Source of the DNA: Streptomyces scabiei 87.22
GTDB taxonomy: Bacteria; Actinomycetota; Actinomycetes; Streptomycetales; Streptomycetaceae
Assembly: GCF_000091305.1 (NCBI RefSeq)
Contig: NC_013929.1
Span: 1,426,001-1,490,000 of the forward strand
Reading direction: 5' to 3'
Length of the DNA: 64,000 nt
In this document: piece by piece, positions 1 through 8,938 of the stretch
Position numbering within the stretch: position 1 is the stretch's first letter
How the letters are laid out: the number at the start of each line of letters is the position of its first letter
Made by a program: the position numbers and the translations under genes
Notes under the pieces: generated by a model
Told to the model about the DNA's origin: nothing
The model's input: only the letters and a program-made list of their open reading frames with translations
Database searches by the model: none

Positions 1-562
1 CTCCCGCGTGCCGGGCCACCGCCGCCGCCATCAGACCGATCGGCCCGGCGCCGGTGATCAGGACGTCCTCGCCGACCAGCGGGAAGGACAGGGCGGTGTG
101 CACGGCGTTGCCGAAGGGGTCGAAGACGGCCGCGACGTCCAGGTCGACGGGGACGCGGTGCACCCAGACGTTGGTCGCGGGCAGCGCGACGTACTCGGCG
201 AAGGCGCCGTCGCGGCCCACCCCGAGACCGACGGTGGCGCGGCACAGATGACGGCGGCCGGCGAGACAGTTGCGGCACTTGCCGCACACCAGATGGCCCT
301 CGCCGCTGACCCGGTCGCCGACCTGGACCTCGGTGACGGCACGGCCGGTGTCCACGACCTCGCCGACGAACTCGTGGCCGGCCACGAGCGGTGTCCGGAT
401 GGTCCGCCGGGCCCAGCCGTCCCAGGCCCGGATGTGCAGGTCGGTGCCGCAGATACCGGTCCGCAGGACCTTGATCAGTACGTCGCCGGGGCCGATCTCG
501 GGCTCGGGGACGTCGACGAGCCACAGACCGGGCTCCGCCTTCTCCTTGACCAGCGCCTTCAC
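1..562 (-). CDS. tdh: L-threonine 3-dehydrogenase, N-terminal part (runs off left edge)
   Basis: NAD-dependent zinc enzyme of the medium-chain dehydrogenase family that oxidises L-threonine to 2-amino-3-ketobutyrate in the cytosol; the usual partner, Kbl, then makes glycine and acetyl-CoA. About 187 N-terminal residues are present. The catalytic-zinc segment CGTDLH, then GHEFVGEV, the structural-zinc stretch [15 protein letters not shown] and the start of the Rossmann fold (GAGPIGLMA) follow in the expected order. The opening [14 protein letters not shown] closely resembles E. coli Tdh. The GTG start has AGGAG 7 nt upstream. The 3' part, and any kbl, lie outside the window. Confidence 0.93.
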   Translation of the reverse strand, partial: MKALVKEKAEPGLWLVDVPEPEIGPGDVLIKVLRTGICGTDLHIRAWDGWARRTIRTPLVAGHEFVGEVVDTGRAVTEVQVGDRVSGEGHLVCGKCRNCLAGRRHLCRATVGLGVGRDGAFAEYVALPATNVWVHRVPVDLDVAAVFDPFGNAVHTALSFPLVGEDVLITGAGPIGLMAAAVARHAG

Positions 563-752
563 GTCACGGCTCCTGGGGGTGCGCCCCGGCGCCGGGCATG
601 ACGAACAGGCCCGTACCGGGGAGAGGGGTGGGATCGCCGATCAATCTGCCGTACCGCGGTGCCCCGGGTCCATCGAGGTTTTCTTAACCACCGCCGCAGC
701 TTTCCTTCACACCCGCACCTCGCCCGGTGCCGCGAACTGAAAGGGTGTGCTC

Positions 753-935
753 ATGACCAATGAGCCAGATATCGACATGGGTCCGGAGCCGGACGCCCTG
801 CCTCGGTGCGGGGAACCCGGACCGGACAGCTGGACCCTGCTGCTGCAGGGTGGCAGTTTCTGCACCCTGCCGCTCGGCCACTCGGGCAGGCACTACGAGC
901 CGGGAGCGCCCCGGACCTGGATCGCCGACGAGTAG
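753..935 (+). CDS. small hypothetical protein with Cys/His pattern
   Basis: A 60-aa acidic protein of unknown function, divergent from tdh. It has one Cys in RCGEPG and the pattern FCTLPLGHSGRHY (C-x5-H-x3-H), which resembles the small zinc-binding proteins common in actinomycetes. The ATG sits behind a purine-rich AAAGGGTG; an in-frame GTG two codons earlier is an alternative start. Codon use is typical of the neighbourhood, so I think it is real, but the function cannot be read from the sequence. Confidence 0.5.
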   Translation: MTNEPDIDMGPEPDALPRCGEPGPDSWTLLLQGGSFCTLPLGHSGRHYEPGAPRTWIADE

Positions 936-977
936 CCTCCTCGGCGATCCGCCATGAAGTGCCGCCCCTTTTCCCGG

Positions 978-1535
978 TCACGGGTACGCCTCCCGCCCCT
1001 CGATCCGGGCGGCCAGTTCCGCGGCCATCGACTTGATGGTCTCCAGACCGGCCCTGCCCCACGGCCGCGGCTGGACGTCGAGGACGCAGACCGTGCCGAG
1101 GGCGATGCCCGAGCGGTCCAGCAGCGGGGCGCCGAGATAGGAGCGGACGCCGTGGTCGTCGACGACGGGGTTCCCGGCGAACCTCGGGTACTCCGTCACG
1201 TCCTCGAGGACGAGCCCCTTGCGGCGGACCACCACGTAGGGGCAGAAGCCGTGGTCGCGGGCCGGACGCCGGTCCACCCCGAACAGGGAGGTGTCCGCCG
1301 TGGGCCGCGCCGACACATGCAGACCGGCGAAGAACTGCCGGTCCTCGTCGATGAAGTTGACCATCGCGTAGGGCACCGCGGCGACCTCGGCGAGCCGGTC
1401 CGCGAAGGCGTCGAAGGCCGGTTCGGCGTACGCGCCGAGCCCCAGGTTCCGCAGCCTGCGCACCCGCTCGGGAGCGTCGGGGTCCTCGGGGGTGAGCAGC
1501 AGCCGGCCGACCGGACGCGGCGGGTCGTACGTCAC
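978..1535 (-). CDS. GAF-domain protein at the end of the conservon
   Basis: A 185-aa soluble protein that is essentially one GAF domain (roughly residues 45-175), a small-molecule or signal-binding fold. Visible segments include AMVNFIDEDRQFF, CPYVVV, GNPVVDDHGVRSYLGAPL and GTVCVLD, typical of the free-standing GAF proteins of Streptomyces. The GTG start overlaps the stop of cvnD as GTGA, so it is probably translated by coupling and belongs to the conservon operon. No output domain is present, so it may act as a sensory partner of the CvnA/CvnD switch (inference). Confidence 0.85.
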   Translation of the reverse strand: MTYDPPRPVGRLLLTPEDPDAPERVRRLRNLGLGAYAEPAFDAFADRLAEVAAVPYAMVNFIDEDRQFFAGLHVSARPTADTSLFGVDRRPARDHGFCPYVVVRRKGLVLEDVTEYPRFAGNPVVDDHGVRSYLGAPLLDRSGIALGTVCVLDVQPRPWGRAGLETIKSMAAELAARIEGREAYP

Positions 1536-2131
1536 GTGTGGGCTCCGTGGCTCGGGAGCTGCGTCGGTGTGTGGGCGAGGAGGTGCCGGACGAGGGTGAG
1601 CAGGGTCTGGACGCCCGAGCTGGAGATGCGCGCGTCGCAGCAGACGACGGGGATCTCCGGGTCGAGGTCGAGGGCGGCGCGCACCTCCTCGGCGTCGTAG
1701 CGGTAGGAGCCGTCGAACTCGTTGATGGCGACGATGAAACCGAGACCGCGCTGCTCGAAGAAGTCGACGGCGGCGAAGCAGTCCTCCAGACGGCGGGTGT
1801 CGGCGAGGATGACCGCGCCGAGGGCGCCCTCGGAGAGCTCGTCCCACATGAACCAGAACCGCTGCTGACCGGGGGTGCCGAAGAGATACAGCACATGCCG
1901 CGGATCGAGGGTGATGCGGCCGAAGTCCATCGCGACGGTCGTCTCGACCTTGTTCTCGATGCCGTCGAGATTGTCGGTTGCGGCGCTCACCGTGGTGAGC
2001 AGTTCCTCCGTACTCAGCGGCGCGATCTCGCTCACCGCGCCGACGAAGGTGGTCTTGCCGACCCCGAACCCTCCCGCCACCAAGATCTTCAGTGCGGTGG
2101 GAAAGGGGTCAGAGCTGTCGTCGTAGTCCAT
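1532..2131 (-). CDS. cvnD: conservon GTPase CvnD
   Basis: A 199-aa small Ras/MglA-like GTPase, the fourth conservon component. P-loop GGFGVGKTT at residues 20-28; the switch/G3 region FGTPGQQRF has Thr-Pro-Gly-Gln-Gln rather than DxxGQ, as usual for this family; NEFDG serves as the G4-like motif. In characterised conservons the four proteins form a membrane-associated complex reminiscent of eukaryotic G-protein-coupled systems, with CvnD as the nucleotide switch. It overlaps cvnC by 23 nt and the GAF gene by 4 nt. Confidence 0.93.
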   Translation of the reverse strand: MDYDDSSDPFPTALKILVAGGFGVGKTTFVGAVSEIAPLSTEELLTTVSAATDNLDGIENKVETTVAMDFGRITLDPRHVLYLFGTPGQQRFWFMWDELSEGALGAVILADTRRLEDCFAAVDFFEQRGLGFIVAINEFDGSYRYDAEEVRAALDLDPEIPVVCCDARISSSGVQTLLTLVRHLLAHTPTQLPSHGAHT

Positions 2132-2486
2132 CGAGCACTGCCTCCAGAAGAGACCGGTCTGTCGGGTTGTGGTGGAAAACCGGGGGCTTGGTGGTGAGGG
2201 CCCCGCAGTCGACGAGGTCGGACAGCAGCACCTTGGTGACCGCCGCCGGCAGCTTGAGGTGAGCCGCGACCTCGGCGACCGAGACGGGTGCCCGGCACAG
2301 GTCGAGTGCGGTCGCGTGCTCGGGACCCAGATAGCCGAGGGGGGTCGCCCCGGTGGCCATCACCTGGGAGAGGAGATCGAGCGCTGTGGTCGGCCGGGTC
2401 CGGCCGTTGATGACGGTGAACGGGCGTACCAGACGCCCGGCGGCGTCGTCGTACAGGGGTCCGTCGCCGGACTCGGACACGTTCAA
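2109..2486 (-). CDS. cvnC: conservon DUF742 protein CvnC
   Basis: A 125-aa DUF742 protein with a winged-helix-like core, found almost only in conservons. The family pattern is clear: RLVRPFTVINGRTRP near residue 20, LDLLSQVMATG, HATALDLC, VSVAEVAAHLKLPAAVTKVLLSDLVD (predicted HTH) and a short LLEAVLDGLRRL tail. It starts with ATG overlapping the cvnB stop by 4 nt (ATGA) and overlaps cvnD. Probably an adaptor between CvnB and CvnD; direct DNA binding has not been established for the family as far as I know. Confidence 0.92.
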   Translation of the reverse strand: MNVSESGDGPLYDDAAGRLVRPFTVINGRTRPTTALDLLSQVMATGATPLGYLGPEHATALDLCRAPVSVAEVAAHLKLPAAVTKVLLSDLVDCGALTTKPPVFHHNPTDRSLLEAVLDGLRRQL

Positions 2487-2914
2487 GGCCTCATCGCGGT
2501 GGGCTGGACGGCCTGACGCGGATGGGTGACCAGGTACGGGCGGACGCTCTTGACGAGCATCGCCATCTCGTAGCCGAGGACGGCGGCGTCGGTCTCGCGT
2601 CCGGCGAGCACGGCGAGGCAGGTGCCGGAGCCCGCGGTGGAGACGAAGAGCAGGGTCGAGTCCAGTTCGACGACGACCTGGCGGACGTCACCGCCGTCGC
2701 CGAAGCGGACACCCGCGCTGCGTCCGAGGGAGTACAGGCCGGAGGCCAGGGCCGCCATGTGGTCGGCGCTGTCCGGATCGAGGCCGTGGACCGACTTCAC
2801 GAGCCCGTCGCAGGAGAGCAGCACCGCGCTCCTGGTGTGCGGCACGCGCTGGACGAGACCGCTCATCAGCCAGTCGAGATCGGATGCCTGGCCGGTCGGC
2901 GCATCGCTCGCCAT
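2483..2914 (-). CDS. cvnB: conservon roadblock/LC7 protein CvnB
   Basis: A 143-aa roadblock/LC7 protein, the usual GTPase-activating or scaffold partner of MglA/CvnD-type GTPases. The fold is recognisable from DLDWLMSGLVQRVPHTRSAV, the strand VLLSCDGLV, the ALASGLYSLGR helix and VVELDSTLLFVS. Start chosen at the ATG behind AAGGAG; the much longer open frame upstream is an out-of-gene extension through cvnA. An 80-nt gap separates it from cvnA, so it may be translated independently. Confidence 0.93.
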   Translation of the reverse strand: MASDAPTGQASDLDWLMSGLVQRVPHTRSAVLLSCDGLVKSVHGLDPDSADHMAALASGLYSLGRSAGVRFGDGGDVRQVVVELDSTLLFVSTAGSGTCLAVLAGRETDAAVLGYEMAMLVKSVRPYLVTHPRQAVQPTAMRP

Positions 2915-2994
2915 GGTGGATCGACTCCTTGAGGTGCGTTGGTCTGCGAGAGCGCAGGGGGTGCGGACCGTGGTGGGGGTGGTGAGGGGGCTGG

Positions 2995-5178
2995 TCATCC
3001 GGCCGGTGCGCTCCCGTCCTGCCGGGACGTGCGGTCGTGTGCCGCGTCGAGGGCCGACGGCGGTACGGCTATGGGGGCGGCGCCCGCGGGGTGTCCGCCG
3101 AGCGGGTGTCCTCCCTGGGGCCGGGCGTGCGCCGGCGGGGCCGGGGAGCCGGCGGCGGGGCCCGTGTTCGGGTGCCCCGGGGCCGGCCGGCCGGCCGTCG
3201 GCTGTCCCATGTCGATGCGGGAGGCGGCGTCGGGGGCGGGGGGTGCGAGGTCCGCGGCGGTCGTGTCCAGCGTGGAGGTGTCCCAGTCGGAGCTCTCCGT
3301 CCGACGTGCCTCGGCGAGCCCGATGCCGCGCTGGAAGGCGGCCATCAGCCCCGGGTCGTGGCCCACGTAGTGATCGGGGTCCCGCGAGGGCGTGGGCGCG
3401 GGGCCGCCGCGGAGCTGCGGCACGATGTGCTGCTGGGCGCGGCGGCGGGGCAGCTGGGGCTTGCCCATGGTCCCGCGTACGGCACCGCCGGCGCGGGGAG
3501 TGGGGGGTGCCCCGGCGTTCTCGTCGACGGCCCGCCGGTCGTCGGGGCGGATGCCGGGGACCGCCTCGGCGGGGTTGGGCCGCTCGCCCCGGGCACCCCG
3601 CACGGGCAGCGGGACGTGCCCGCCGCCGCCCCGGCCGGGCGTCTGCTGGCCGCCGGACCGTCCCGGCCCCTGCTGCCGGGGCACGGAGGCGCGCGCCGGG
3701 CCCGGGGCGGGGCGGTGGCCGGGCTCGGGGCGCGTGCCGGCCGGACGGGCGGGTTGTGCGGGCGAGGGCCGGCCGGTGGCGGTGCGGTCCGGCTGATCGG
3801 CCGCCGGGCGGTCGGCGGCCGGACCGTCGGCCGGGCCGGAGCCGGAGTACCGCTGGGCAGGGGCGGCCTGCACGTGGCGGGGCGTGTCGGGGTGGCGTAC
3901 GGGGGTGCTCCGCCCGGTGGGTGGCTGGGGCTGCGCGTGGGTCTGGGGCCGGGTCTGCGGCAGGTCGCCGGGCTCGTTGCCGAGGAGGCTCTGCGGGACG
4001 ACGAACGCGGCCTGGACACCGCCGTAGATGTTGCTCTGCAGCCGGACCTGGATGCCGTGGCGGCGGGCCAGCTGGGAGACCACGAACAGGCCGATGCGGC
4101 CGTCCTGGAGAAGGCTGGCGACGTTGACCTGGTCGGGGTCGGCGAGCAGGGCGTTCATCCTGTCCTGCTCGCCGACGGGCATGCCGAGCCCCCGGTCCTC
4201 GACCTCGACGGCCAGTCCGGAGGTGACGAGGTTGGCGCGGAGCAGGACCTGGGTGTGCGGGGCGGAGAACACGGTGGCGTTCTCGACGAGTTCGGCGAGG
4301 AGGTGGATGACGTCGGCCACCGCGTGCCCGCGCAGGGTGCCGTCGACCGGGGGCACCAGCTTGACCCGGGAGTACTGCTCGACCTCGGCGATGGCGGAGC
4401 GCAGCACCTCGGTCATGGAGACGGGGTTGCTCCACTGGCGGCGGGAGACGGCGCCGCCGAGGACGGCGAGGTTCTCGGCGTGGCGGCGGATGCGGGTGGC
4501 GAGGTGGTCGACGTGGAAGAGGCCCTTGAGGAGGTCGGGGTCCTCGATCTCGTTCTCCAGGTCGTCCAGGATGGTGATCTCGCGCTGGACGAGGGACTGC
4601 AGCCGGCGTGCCAGGTTCACGAAGACTTCGAGCTTCTGTTCGCTGCCCGCGTGGCTGGAGAGCTGGGAGGCCTGGACGACGGCGGTGACGGCGCTGTCGT
4701 GGGCCCGGGTCAGGTCGGCGGCGAGCAGGTCGAAGTCGTCGGCGTCCGGGGCGGGCTTGGCGTGCGGGCCGCGCGCGGGCGGCTGGTCGCCGCGCCGGAG
4801 CGCTTCGACGAGGGCGCGCAGGTCGTCCTCGCTCCGGCCGCTGACCTGCCGCAGGGCGCCGAGGCGGTCGCGGACGGAGCGAGCGGTGCGGCCGGCGGCC
4901 ACGGCGCCGATCGCGATACCGGTGAGGGCCACCGCGGCGGTTCCGGCGAGGACCGCCCACAGGGTGAGGCTGGGGCGGGCGCCGCCGGCACGGAAGGTGA
5001 AGAGGACGGCGGCACAGGCGCTGAGGGCGACCGCGGTGGGGGGCAGGACCGCGAGGCGCATCAGCTGTGACCGTATGTGGATCTCGGGCAGCGAGGGGAC
5101 GGCGCGGGGGGCCGATCGTCCGTGCCGCCCGCCCTCACGGCGGTCTGCGCGGGCGGCCGGTGCGCGAAGGTGAGACAT
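2995..5178 (-). CDS. cvnA: conservon membrane histidine-kinase-like protein CvnA
   Basis: A 727-aa membrane protein and the first conservon gene. Two hydrophobic segments lie near residues 40-62 and 70-96. A coiled helical region follows, then an HATPase_c domain with N-box AELVENATVFSAPHT, G1-like EVEDRGLGMP and G2-like GRIGLFVVSQLARRHG. The last ~330 residues are a Pro/Gly/Arg-rich, low-complexity, probably disordered tail. There is no clear phospho-acceptor His domain, as usual for CvnA. It probably senses an envelope signal and passes it to CvnB-C-D. The initiator ATG is at the head of the operon; the specific conservon number is not assignable here. Confidence 0.9.
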   Translation of the reverse strand: MSHLRAPAARADRREGGRHGRSAPRAVPSLPEIHIRSQLMRLAVLPPTAVALSACAAVLFTFRAGGARPSLTLWAVLAGTAAVALTGIAIGAVAAGRTARSVRDRLGALRQVSGRSEDDLRALVEALRRGDQPPARGPHAKPAPDADDFDLLAADLTRAHDSAVTAVVQASQLSSHAGSEQKLEVFVNLARRLQSLVQREITILDDLENEIEDPDLLKGLFHVDHLATRIRRHAENLAVLGGAVSRRQWSNPVSMTEVLRSAIAEVEQYSRVKLVPPVDGTLRGHAVADVIHLLAELVENATVFSAPHTQVLLRANLVTSGLAVEVEDRGLGMPVGEQDRMNALLADPDQVNVASLLQDGRIGLFVVSQLARRHGIQVRLQSNIYGGVQAAFVVPQSLLGNEPGDLPQTRPQTHAQPQPPTGRSTPVRHPDTPRHVQAAPAQRYSGSGPADGPAADRPAADQPDRTATGRPSPAQPARPAGTRPEPGHRPAPGPARASVPRQQGPGRSGGQQTPGRGGGGHVPLPVRGARGERPNPAEAVPGIRPDDRRAVDENAGAPPTPRAGGAVRGTMGKPQLPRRRAQQHIVPQLRGGPAPTPSRDPDHYVGHDPGLMAAFQRGIGLAEARRTESSDWDTSTLDTTAADLAPPAPDAASRIDMGQPTAGRPAPGHPNTGPAAGSPAPPAHARPQGGHPLGGHPAGAAPIAVPPSALDAAHDRTSRQDGSAPAG

Positions 5179-5568
5179 CAGCGTCCTCGTACTGGTCCGT
5201 CTGGAGCGTGGGGGGATTGCCGCGTCCGGGCGACGTGGGCATGCGCCCTCGCGTGTCGGTCGCGAGAGTCGAAGAATTCAGCCCAGCGTTGCCCGACGGC
5301 AACTCACAGTAGTCGCCGATGCGTCATGTGCGGTGCGCAGTTGACAAAGACCTTCACAATGCGTCCCGCTCTGGTATGAGGGCTCGTGCGACAGTCCGAT
5401 TATTTTTCGGACGGGCGTTCCTCTCATTTTCCTTTTGCGTTTGAATTCCGATCAGAGTCGTTCAGAACAGGTCACCGAAAGACGTCGAGGGCCGGGGAGC
5501 GCATTGCTCCCCGGCCCTCGACGTCGATCGAAAAATCACCCTGTCGGGAGAATTCCCGAGCGGATTTC
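5179..5568. other. intergenic: cvnA upstream region and hydrolase terminator
   Basis: No credible gene. Both flanking genes are on the minus strand. The part next to cvnA should hold the conservon promoter, but I cannot assign -35/-10 boxes with confidence. An unusually AT-rich run lies around 5397-5445. The perfect hairpin at 5481-5525 closes the upstream hydrolase gene. Confidence 0.6.
5481..5525 (-). terminator. strong rho-independent-like hairpin after the MBL-fold hydrolase
   Basis: Perfect 20-bp stem with a 5-nt loop (gcatt in + orientation), 44 nt beyond the stop of the minus-strand hydrolase gene. On the minus strand it is followed by TTTC, a short U-tract, as is common for streptomycete terminators. 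Confidence 0.85.
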
Positions 5569-6747
5569 TCAGCTTTCGGCCACCAGGTCCAGCCGGTCCC
5601 CCACGGGCGGCCAGGCCGCCCAGCCGCCGGCCGGCTGCCGGGCCACGGCACGCCACCACGGATCCACCGGCGGGGTGCTCCGCGGCTCGAACGGCGCCCC
5701 CGGGCGCGGGGCGGCCATCGTGACCCCCGCGTCGTGCGTGGCCCACATCATCCGCTCGCCCGGCTCGGCCCAGGCGTGCATCGCCAGGTTGAACGTCGCC
5801 CAGTGGATCGGCATCATCACGCCGCCGGGCTCACCGCCCTGCAGGTCGAGATGGGTCCGCAGCCCCTCTTCGGGAGTCATGTGGATGTCGGGCCAGAACT
5901 CGGAGTAGGCCCCGACCTGGATCATCGTGAGGTCGAACGGGCCGTGCTCGGCGCCGATGTCCGCGAAGCCGCCGAAGTACCCGGTGTCGCCGCTGTGGTA
6001 GATCCGGTGCTCGTCACCGGCGACGACCCAGGAGGCCCACAGCGTGTGCTGGGTGTTGCGCAGGCCCCGGCCGCAGAAGTGCCGGGCGGGGGTGGCCGTC
6101 AGGGTGAGGCCGCCTACCTTCGTCGCCTCCTGCCAGTCCAGCTCGCGGATCCGGTCCGCGCCGACGCCCCAGTGCTCCAGATGGGCGCCGACACCGAGGG
6201 GTACGGCGAAGACGGTGTCCGTGCCCGCCAGCTCCTTGATCGAGGGCATGTCCAGGTGGTCGTAGTGGTCGTGCGAGATGACCACCACGTCGACCGGGCC
6301 GAGCGCGGCCAGCGGCACCGGCACGGGGTGCAGCCGCCGGGGGCCGGCGAAGGCGAACGGGGAGCAGCGCTCGCCCCAGACGGGGTCGAAGAGCACCCGG
6401 TGCCCGTCGATCTCGGCGAGTACGCTCGAATGGCCCATCCACGTGATCCGCAGCCCGCTCGCCGGGGGCGAGGCCAGGTCGGCGAGGGTCGTGGCGTGCA
6501 CGGGGATGAGCCCCGCGGGGGCCCGCCGCACCCGCTCGTCCTTGCGGAACCAGCTTTTCGCCATCTCCGCGGCGGCGCCGCCGGAGGGACGGATCTGGGC
6601 GCCCTCGGGATTCACGAAGACCCCGTTCGCGAAGTGCGGGGATCTGCGGATCCGCTCCATCCGGGCACCGCTCGGGTCCGCGCCGAAGGCGGCGGGCCGC
6701 GCTGCGCGCAGCCCCGAGCTGAGAGAACGGGATCCGGAACCGGACAC
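5569..6747 (-). CDS. MBL-fold metallo-hydrolase (NAPE-PLD/UlaG-like)
   Basis: A 392-aa metallo-beta-lactamase-fold hydrolase. The dinuclear metal motif SHDHYDHLDMPS lies near residues 156-167, followed by downstream ligands in ARHFCGRG, HSGDTGYF and PIHWATF. Length and layout (LRITWMGHSSVLAEIDGHRVLFDPVWG) fit the N-acylphosphatidylethanolamine phospholipase D/RomA-like subgroup, so a phosphodiester or lactone substrate is plausible but not determined. No signal peptide is obvious. GTG start with AGGAGGT very close upstream (3-4 nt); an ATG 29 codons in is an alternative start. It appears monocistronic. Confidence 0.85.
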   Translation of the reverse strand: MSGSGSRSLSSGLRAARPAAFGADPSGARMERIRRSPHFANGVFVNPEGAQIRPSGGAAAEMAKSWFRKDERVRRAPAGLIPVHATTLADLASPPASGLRITWMGHSSVLAEIDGHRVLFDPVWGERCSPFAFAGPRRLHPVPVPLAALGPVDVVVISHDHYDHLDMPSIKELAGTDTVFAVPLGVGAHLEHWGVGADRIRELDWQEATKVGGLTLTATPARHFCGRGLRNTQHTLWASWVVAGDEHRIYHSGDTGYFGGFADIGAEHGPFDLTMIQVGAYSEFWPDIHMTPEEGLRTHLDLQGGEPGGVMMPIHWATFNLAMHAWAEPGERMMWATHDAGVTMAAPRPGAPFEPRSTPPVDPWWRAVARQPAGGWAAWPPVGDRLDLVAES

Positions 6748-6834
6748 GGCACCTCCTGGTGAATTCGCTCAGGCATCCCATTATGGGGCGCCTCGGTGAC
6801 GACGCCGGGTCCGACCCGACCCCGCGCGGTGCAA

Positions 6835-6854
6835 TACTGACCAACTATTCAGTA
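6835..6854. promoter_or_regulatory. candidate TetR-type operator
   Basis: Perfect inverted repeat TACTGA-N8-TCAGTA in an AT-richer patch 74 nt upstream of the dehydrogenase gene. It is a reasonable target for the TetR regulator encoded directly downstream of that gene. Seen in sequence; the pairing is inferred. Confidence 0.4.
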
Positions 6855-6927
6855 GCTCGATTTGTTCCCGCCGCCCGCATTCTCCGCCCACGTTCCTCCG
6901 CCCCGCCGGGCCGACCCGAGGAGTCCC

Positions 6928-8109
6928 ATGACCACGCCCCCGTTCGTGTCCCTGACCTGGACCGACCACGTCACGGGCCGACAGGGCTTCCTCGTGGTGG
7001 ACCGGCTGGTGCGCGGGGTCTCCAGCGGAGGTCTGCGGATGCGGCCGGGCTGCACCCTCGACGAGGTCGCCGGGCTCGCCCGCGGCATGACCATGAAAGA
7101 GGCGTTGCACTACGACCCCGCGAGCCGCTACGTCCCGCTGGGCGGCGCGAAGGGCGGCATCGACTTCGACCCCCGGGACCCTGGGGCGTACGGCGTCCTG
7201 GTCCGCTACCTGCGGGCGATGCGCCCGTACATCGAGCACTTCTGGACCACCGGCGAGGATCTCGGGCTCACCCAGGACCTCATGGACCGCGCGGCGGCCG
7301 AGGCGGGTCTCGTGTCGACGATCCAGGCGGTGTACCCCCTCCTCGACGACGAGAGCGCCGCCCGGCGGCGCCTCGCGGACGCGTTCGCGGTCCAGGTGGA
7401 CGGCATCGGCCTCGACGAGCTGGTCGGCGGGTGCGGTGTCGCCGAGTCCGTGCTCACGGCCCTGGACAGGGCCGCCGCGCCGTACGCCGGGACGCGCGTG
7501 GCCGTACAGGGCCTGGGCACCATGGGCGGGGCCACCGCCCGCTTCCTCGCCCGCGCCGGGCTCACGGTCGTCGCCGTGGCCGACATCAAGGGCACCCTCA
7601 CGAACCCGGCGGGCCTGGACGTCGAGGCACTGCTCGCGGCCCGCGACCCGTACGGCACGGTCGACCGCTCGGCGCTGCGGCCCGAGGACCGGGAGGCGCC
7701 GGCCGACGCCTGGCTCGCCGCGGAGGCCGACGTCCTGGTCCCCGCGGCCGTCTCCTACGCGATCGACGCCGTCAACGAGCACCGGGTGACCGCCCGGCTC
7801 ATCGTCGAGGCGGCCAACATGCCCGTCCTGCCGGCGGCCGAGGATGCGCTCGCCCGCCGGGGGGTCACCGTCCTGCCCGACGTCGTGGTCAACTCCGGGA
7901 CGAACGCCTGGTGGTGGTGGACCCTCTTCGGCGACGTCGGACCCACCGCGGACGAGGCGTTCGCCCACGTCCGCCGCTCCATGCGCGCCCTGGTCGACCT
8001 CATGCTCACCCGGGCCGGGGCCGACGGCACGACCCCCCGCGCCGCGGCCCACGCCATCGCCGCCGACCGGGTACCGGCCATCACGGAGAGATTCGGTCGG
8101 CACCGCTGA
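6928..8109 (+). CDS. Glu/Leu/Phe/Val-type amino acid dehydrogenase
   Basis: A 393-aa NAD(P)-dependent oxidative deaminase of the Glu/Leu/Phe/Val dehydrogenase family. The glycine-rich catalytic segment PLGGAKGGIDFDPRD (about residues 70-84) carries the substrate-binding Lys. The nucleotide-binding fold begins at VQGLGTMGGATARFLA (about 192). EAANMPVLP and DVVVNSGTNAWWWW match the family C-terminal part. The ATG is preceded by GAGGAG; an upstream extension to 6862 lacks an RBS. Substrate (Glu versus branched-chain or aromatic amino acids) is not decidable by eye. Probably co-transcribed with, and controlled by, the TetR gene 41 nt downstream. Confidence 0.88.
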   Translation: MTTPPFVSLTWTDHVTGRQGFLVVDRLVRGVSSGGLRMRPGCTLDEVAGLARGMTMKEALHYDPASRYVPLGGAKGGIDFDPRDPGAYGVLVRYLRAMRPYIEHFWTTGEDLGLTQDLMDRAAAEAGLVSTIQAVYPLLDDESAARRRLADAFAVQVDGIGLDELVGGCGVAESVLTALDRAAAPYAGTRVAVQGLGTMGGATARFLARAGLTVVAVADIKGTLTNPAGLDVEALLAARDPYGTVDRSALRPEDREAPADAWLAAEADVLVPAAVSYAIDAVNEHRVTARLIVEAANMPVLPAAEDALARRGVTVLPDVVVNSGTNAWWWWTLFGDVGPTADEAFAHVRRSMRALVDLMLTRAGADGTTPRAAAHAIAADRVPAITERFGRHR

Positions 8110-8150
8110 GCGGGGCCGCGGCCGTCCGCGGGCCTGGGTAGGGTTGCCGT

Positions 8151-8771
8151 GTGGGCAGGGTGCGGTTGAGTGTGGCCGAGCGGCGTGCGGAGCTGCTCCG
8201 GGCCACCGTCGGGCAGATCGAGGAGCGGGGCGTCGCGGCGGTGCGGATCGCCGACGTGGCCGCCGTCCTCGGGGTGAGCAACGCCCTGGTGCTGTACCAC
8301 TTCTCCACCAAGGAAAGACTGGTTGCCGAGGCCTTCCGGTACGCCGCCGAGGACGACCTCGCCCATCTCCGCAAGCTGCTTGGCCGGCGCACCACGGCGC
8401 TGCGCCGGCTCCGTGCGGCCGTCCGCTGGTACGCGCCCACCGGCCAGGCCAAGGGCTGGCGGCTGTGGATCGAGGGCTGGGCCGCCGCCGTGCGCGATCC
8501 CGCCCTGCGCGAGGTCACCCGCGAACTGGACACCCGGTGGAAGGCCGCCCTCACCGAGGTGATCGAAGCGGGTGTGGCGGCCGAGGAGTTCCGCTGCCCG
8601 GACCCCCCGGCGACGGCCCTGCGCCTCACCGCTCTCCTGGACGGCCTGGCCGTCCAGCTGACGGCCTACGGCGGCACCGTCTCGCGCGCCCGGGCCCAGG
8701 AATGGGCCGACGAGGCCCTGGCCCACGAGCTGGGCCTGACCCGCGCGTCCCTGACGGCGGCAACCCGCTGA
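8151..8771 (+). CDS. TetR family transcriptional regulator
   Basis: A 206-aa TetR regulator. The N-terminal HTH is intact: RRAELLRATVGQIEERGVAAVRIADVAAVLGVSNALVLYHFSTKERLVAEAF. The C-terminal domain is of the BetI-like type (WIEGWAAAVRDPALREVTRELD). GTG start. Its position directly behind the amino acid dehydrogenase in the same direction suggests it controls that gene, perhaps through the inverted repeat at 6835-6854. Confidence 0.92.
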   Translation: MGRVRLSVAERRAELLRATVGQIEERGVAAVRIADVAAVLGVSNALVLYHFSTKERLVAEAFRYAAEDDLAHLRKLLGRRTTALRRLRAAVRWYAPTGQAKGWRLWIEGWAAAVRDPALREVTRELDTRWKAALTEVIEAGVAAEEFRCPDPPATALRLTALLDGLAVQLTAYGGTVSRARAQEWADEALAHELGLTRASLTAATR

Positions 8772-8938
8772 ACCCGCGGATCCGGCCCTCGCTGCGACCT
8801 GGACTTCTTCGAGGTCAGAGCTTTCAGCAGTCGTGTTGATGACCGACTGCGCGGAGGTCCGTCGGTGCCGGTCGGGTTGCCGACGGACGCGCGGGCTGCC
8901 GAGTACGGCGGGGCGCCGTCCGGCACGGAGTCGGCGTG

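Noticed and set aside
2483..4960. 825-residue open frame on the minus strand
   Set aside because: Only its last ~143 residues are cvnB; the rest is an Arg/Pro-rich out-of-frame reading of cvnA, typical of GC-rich DNA.
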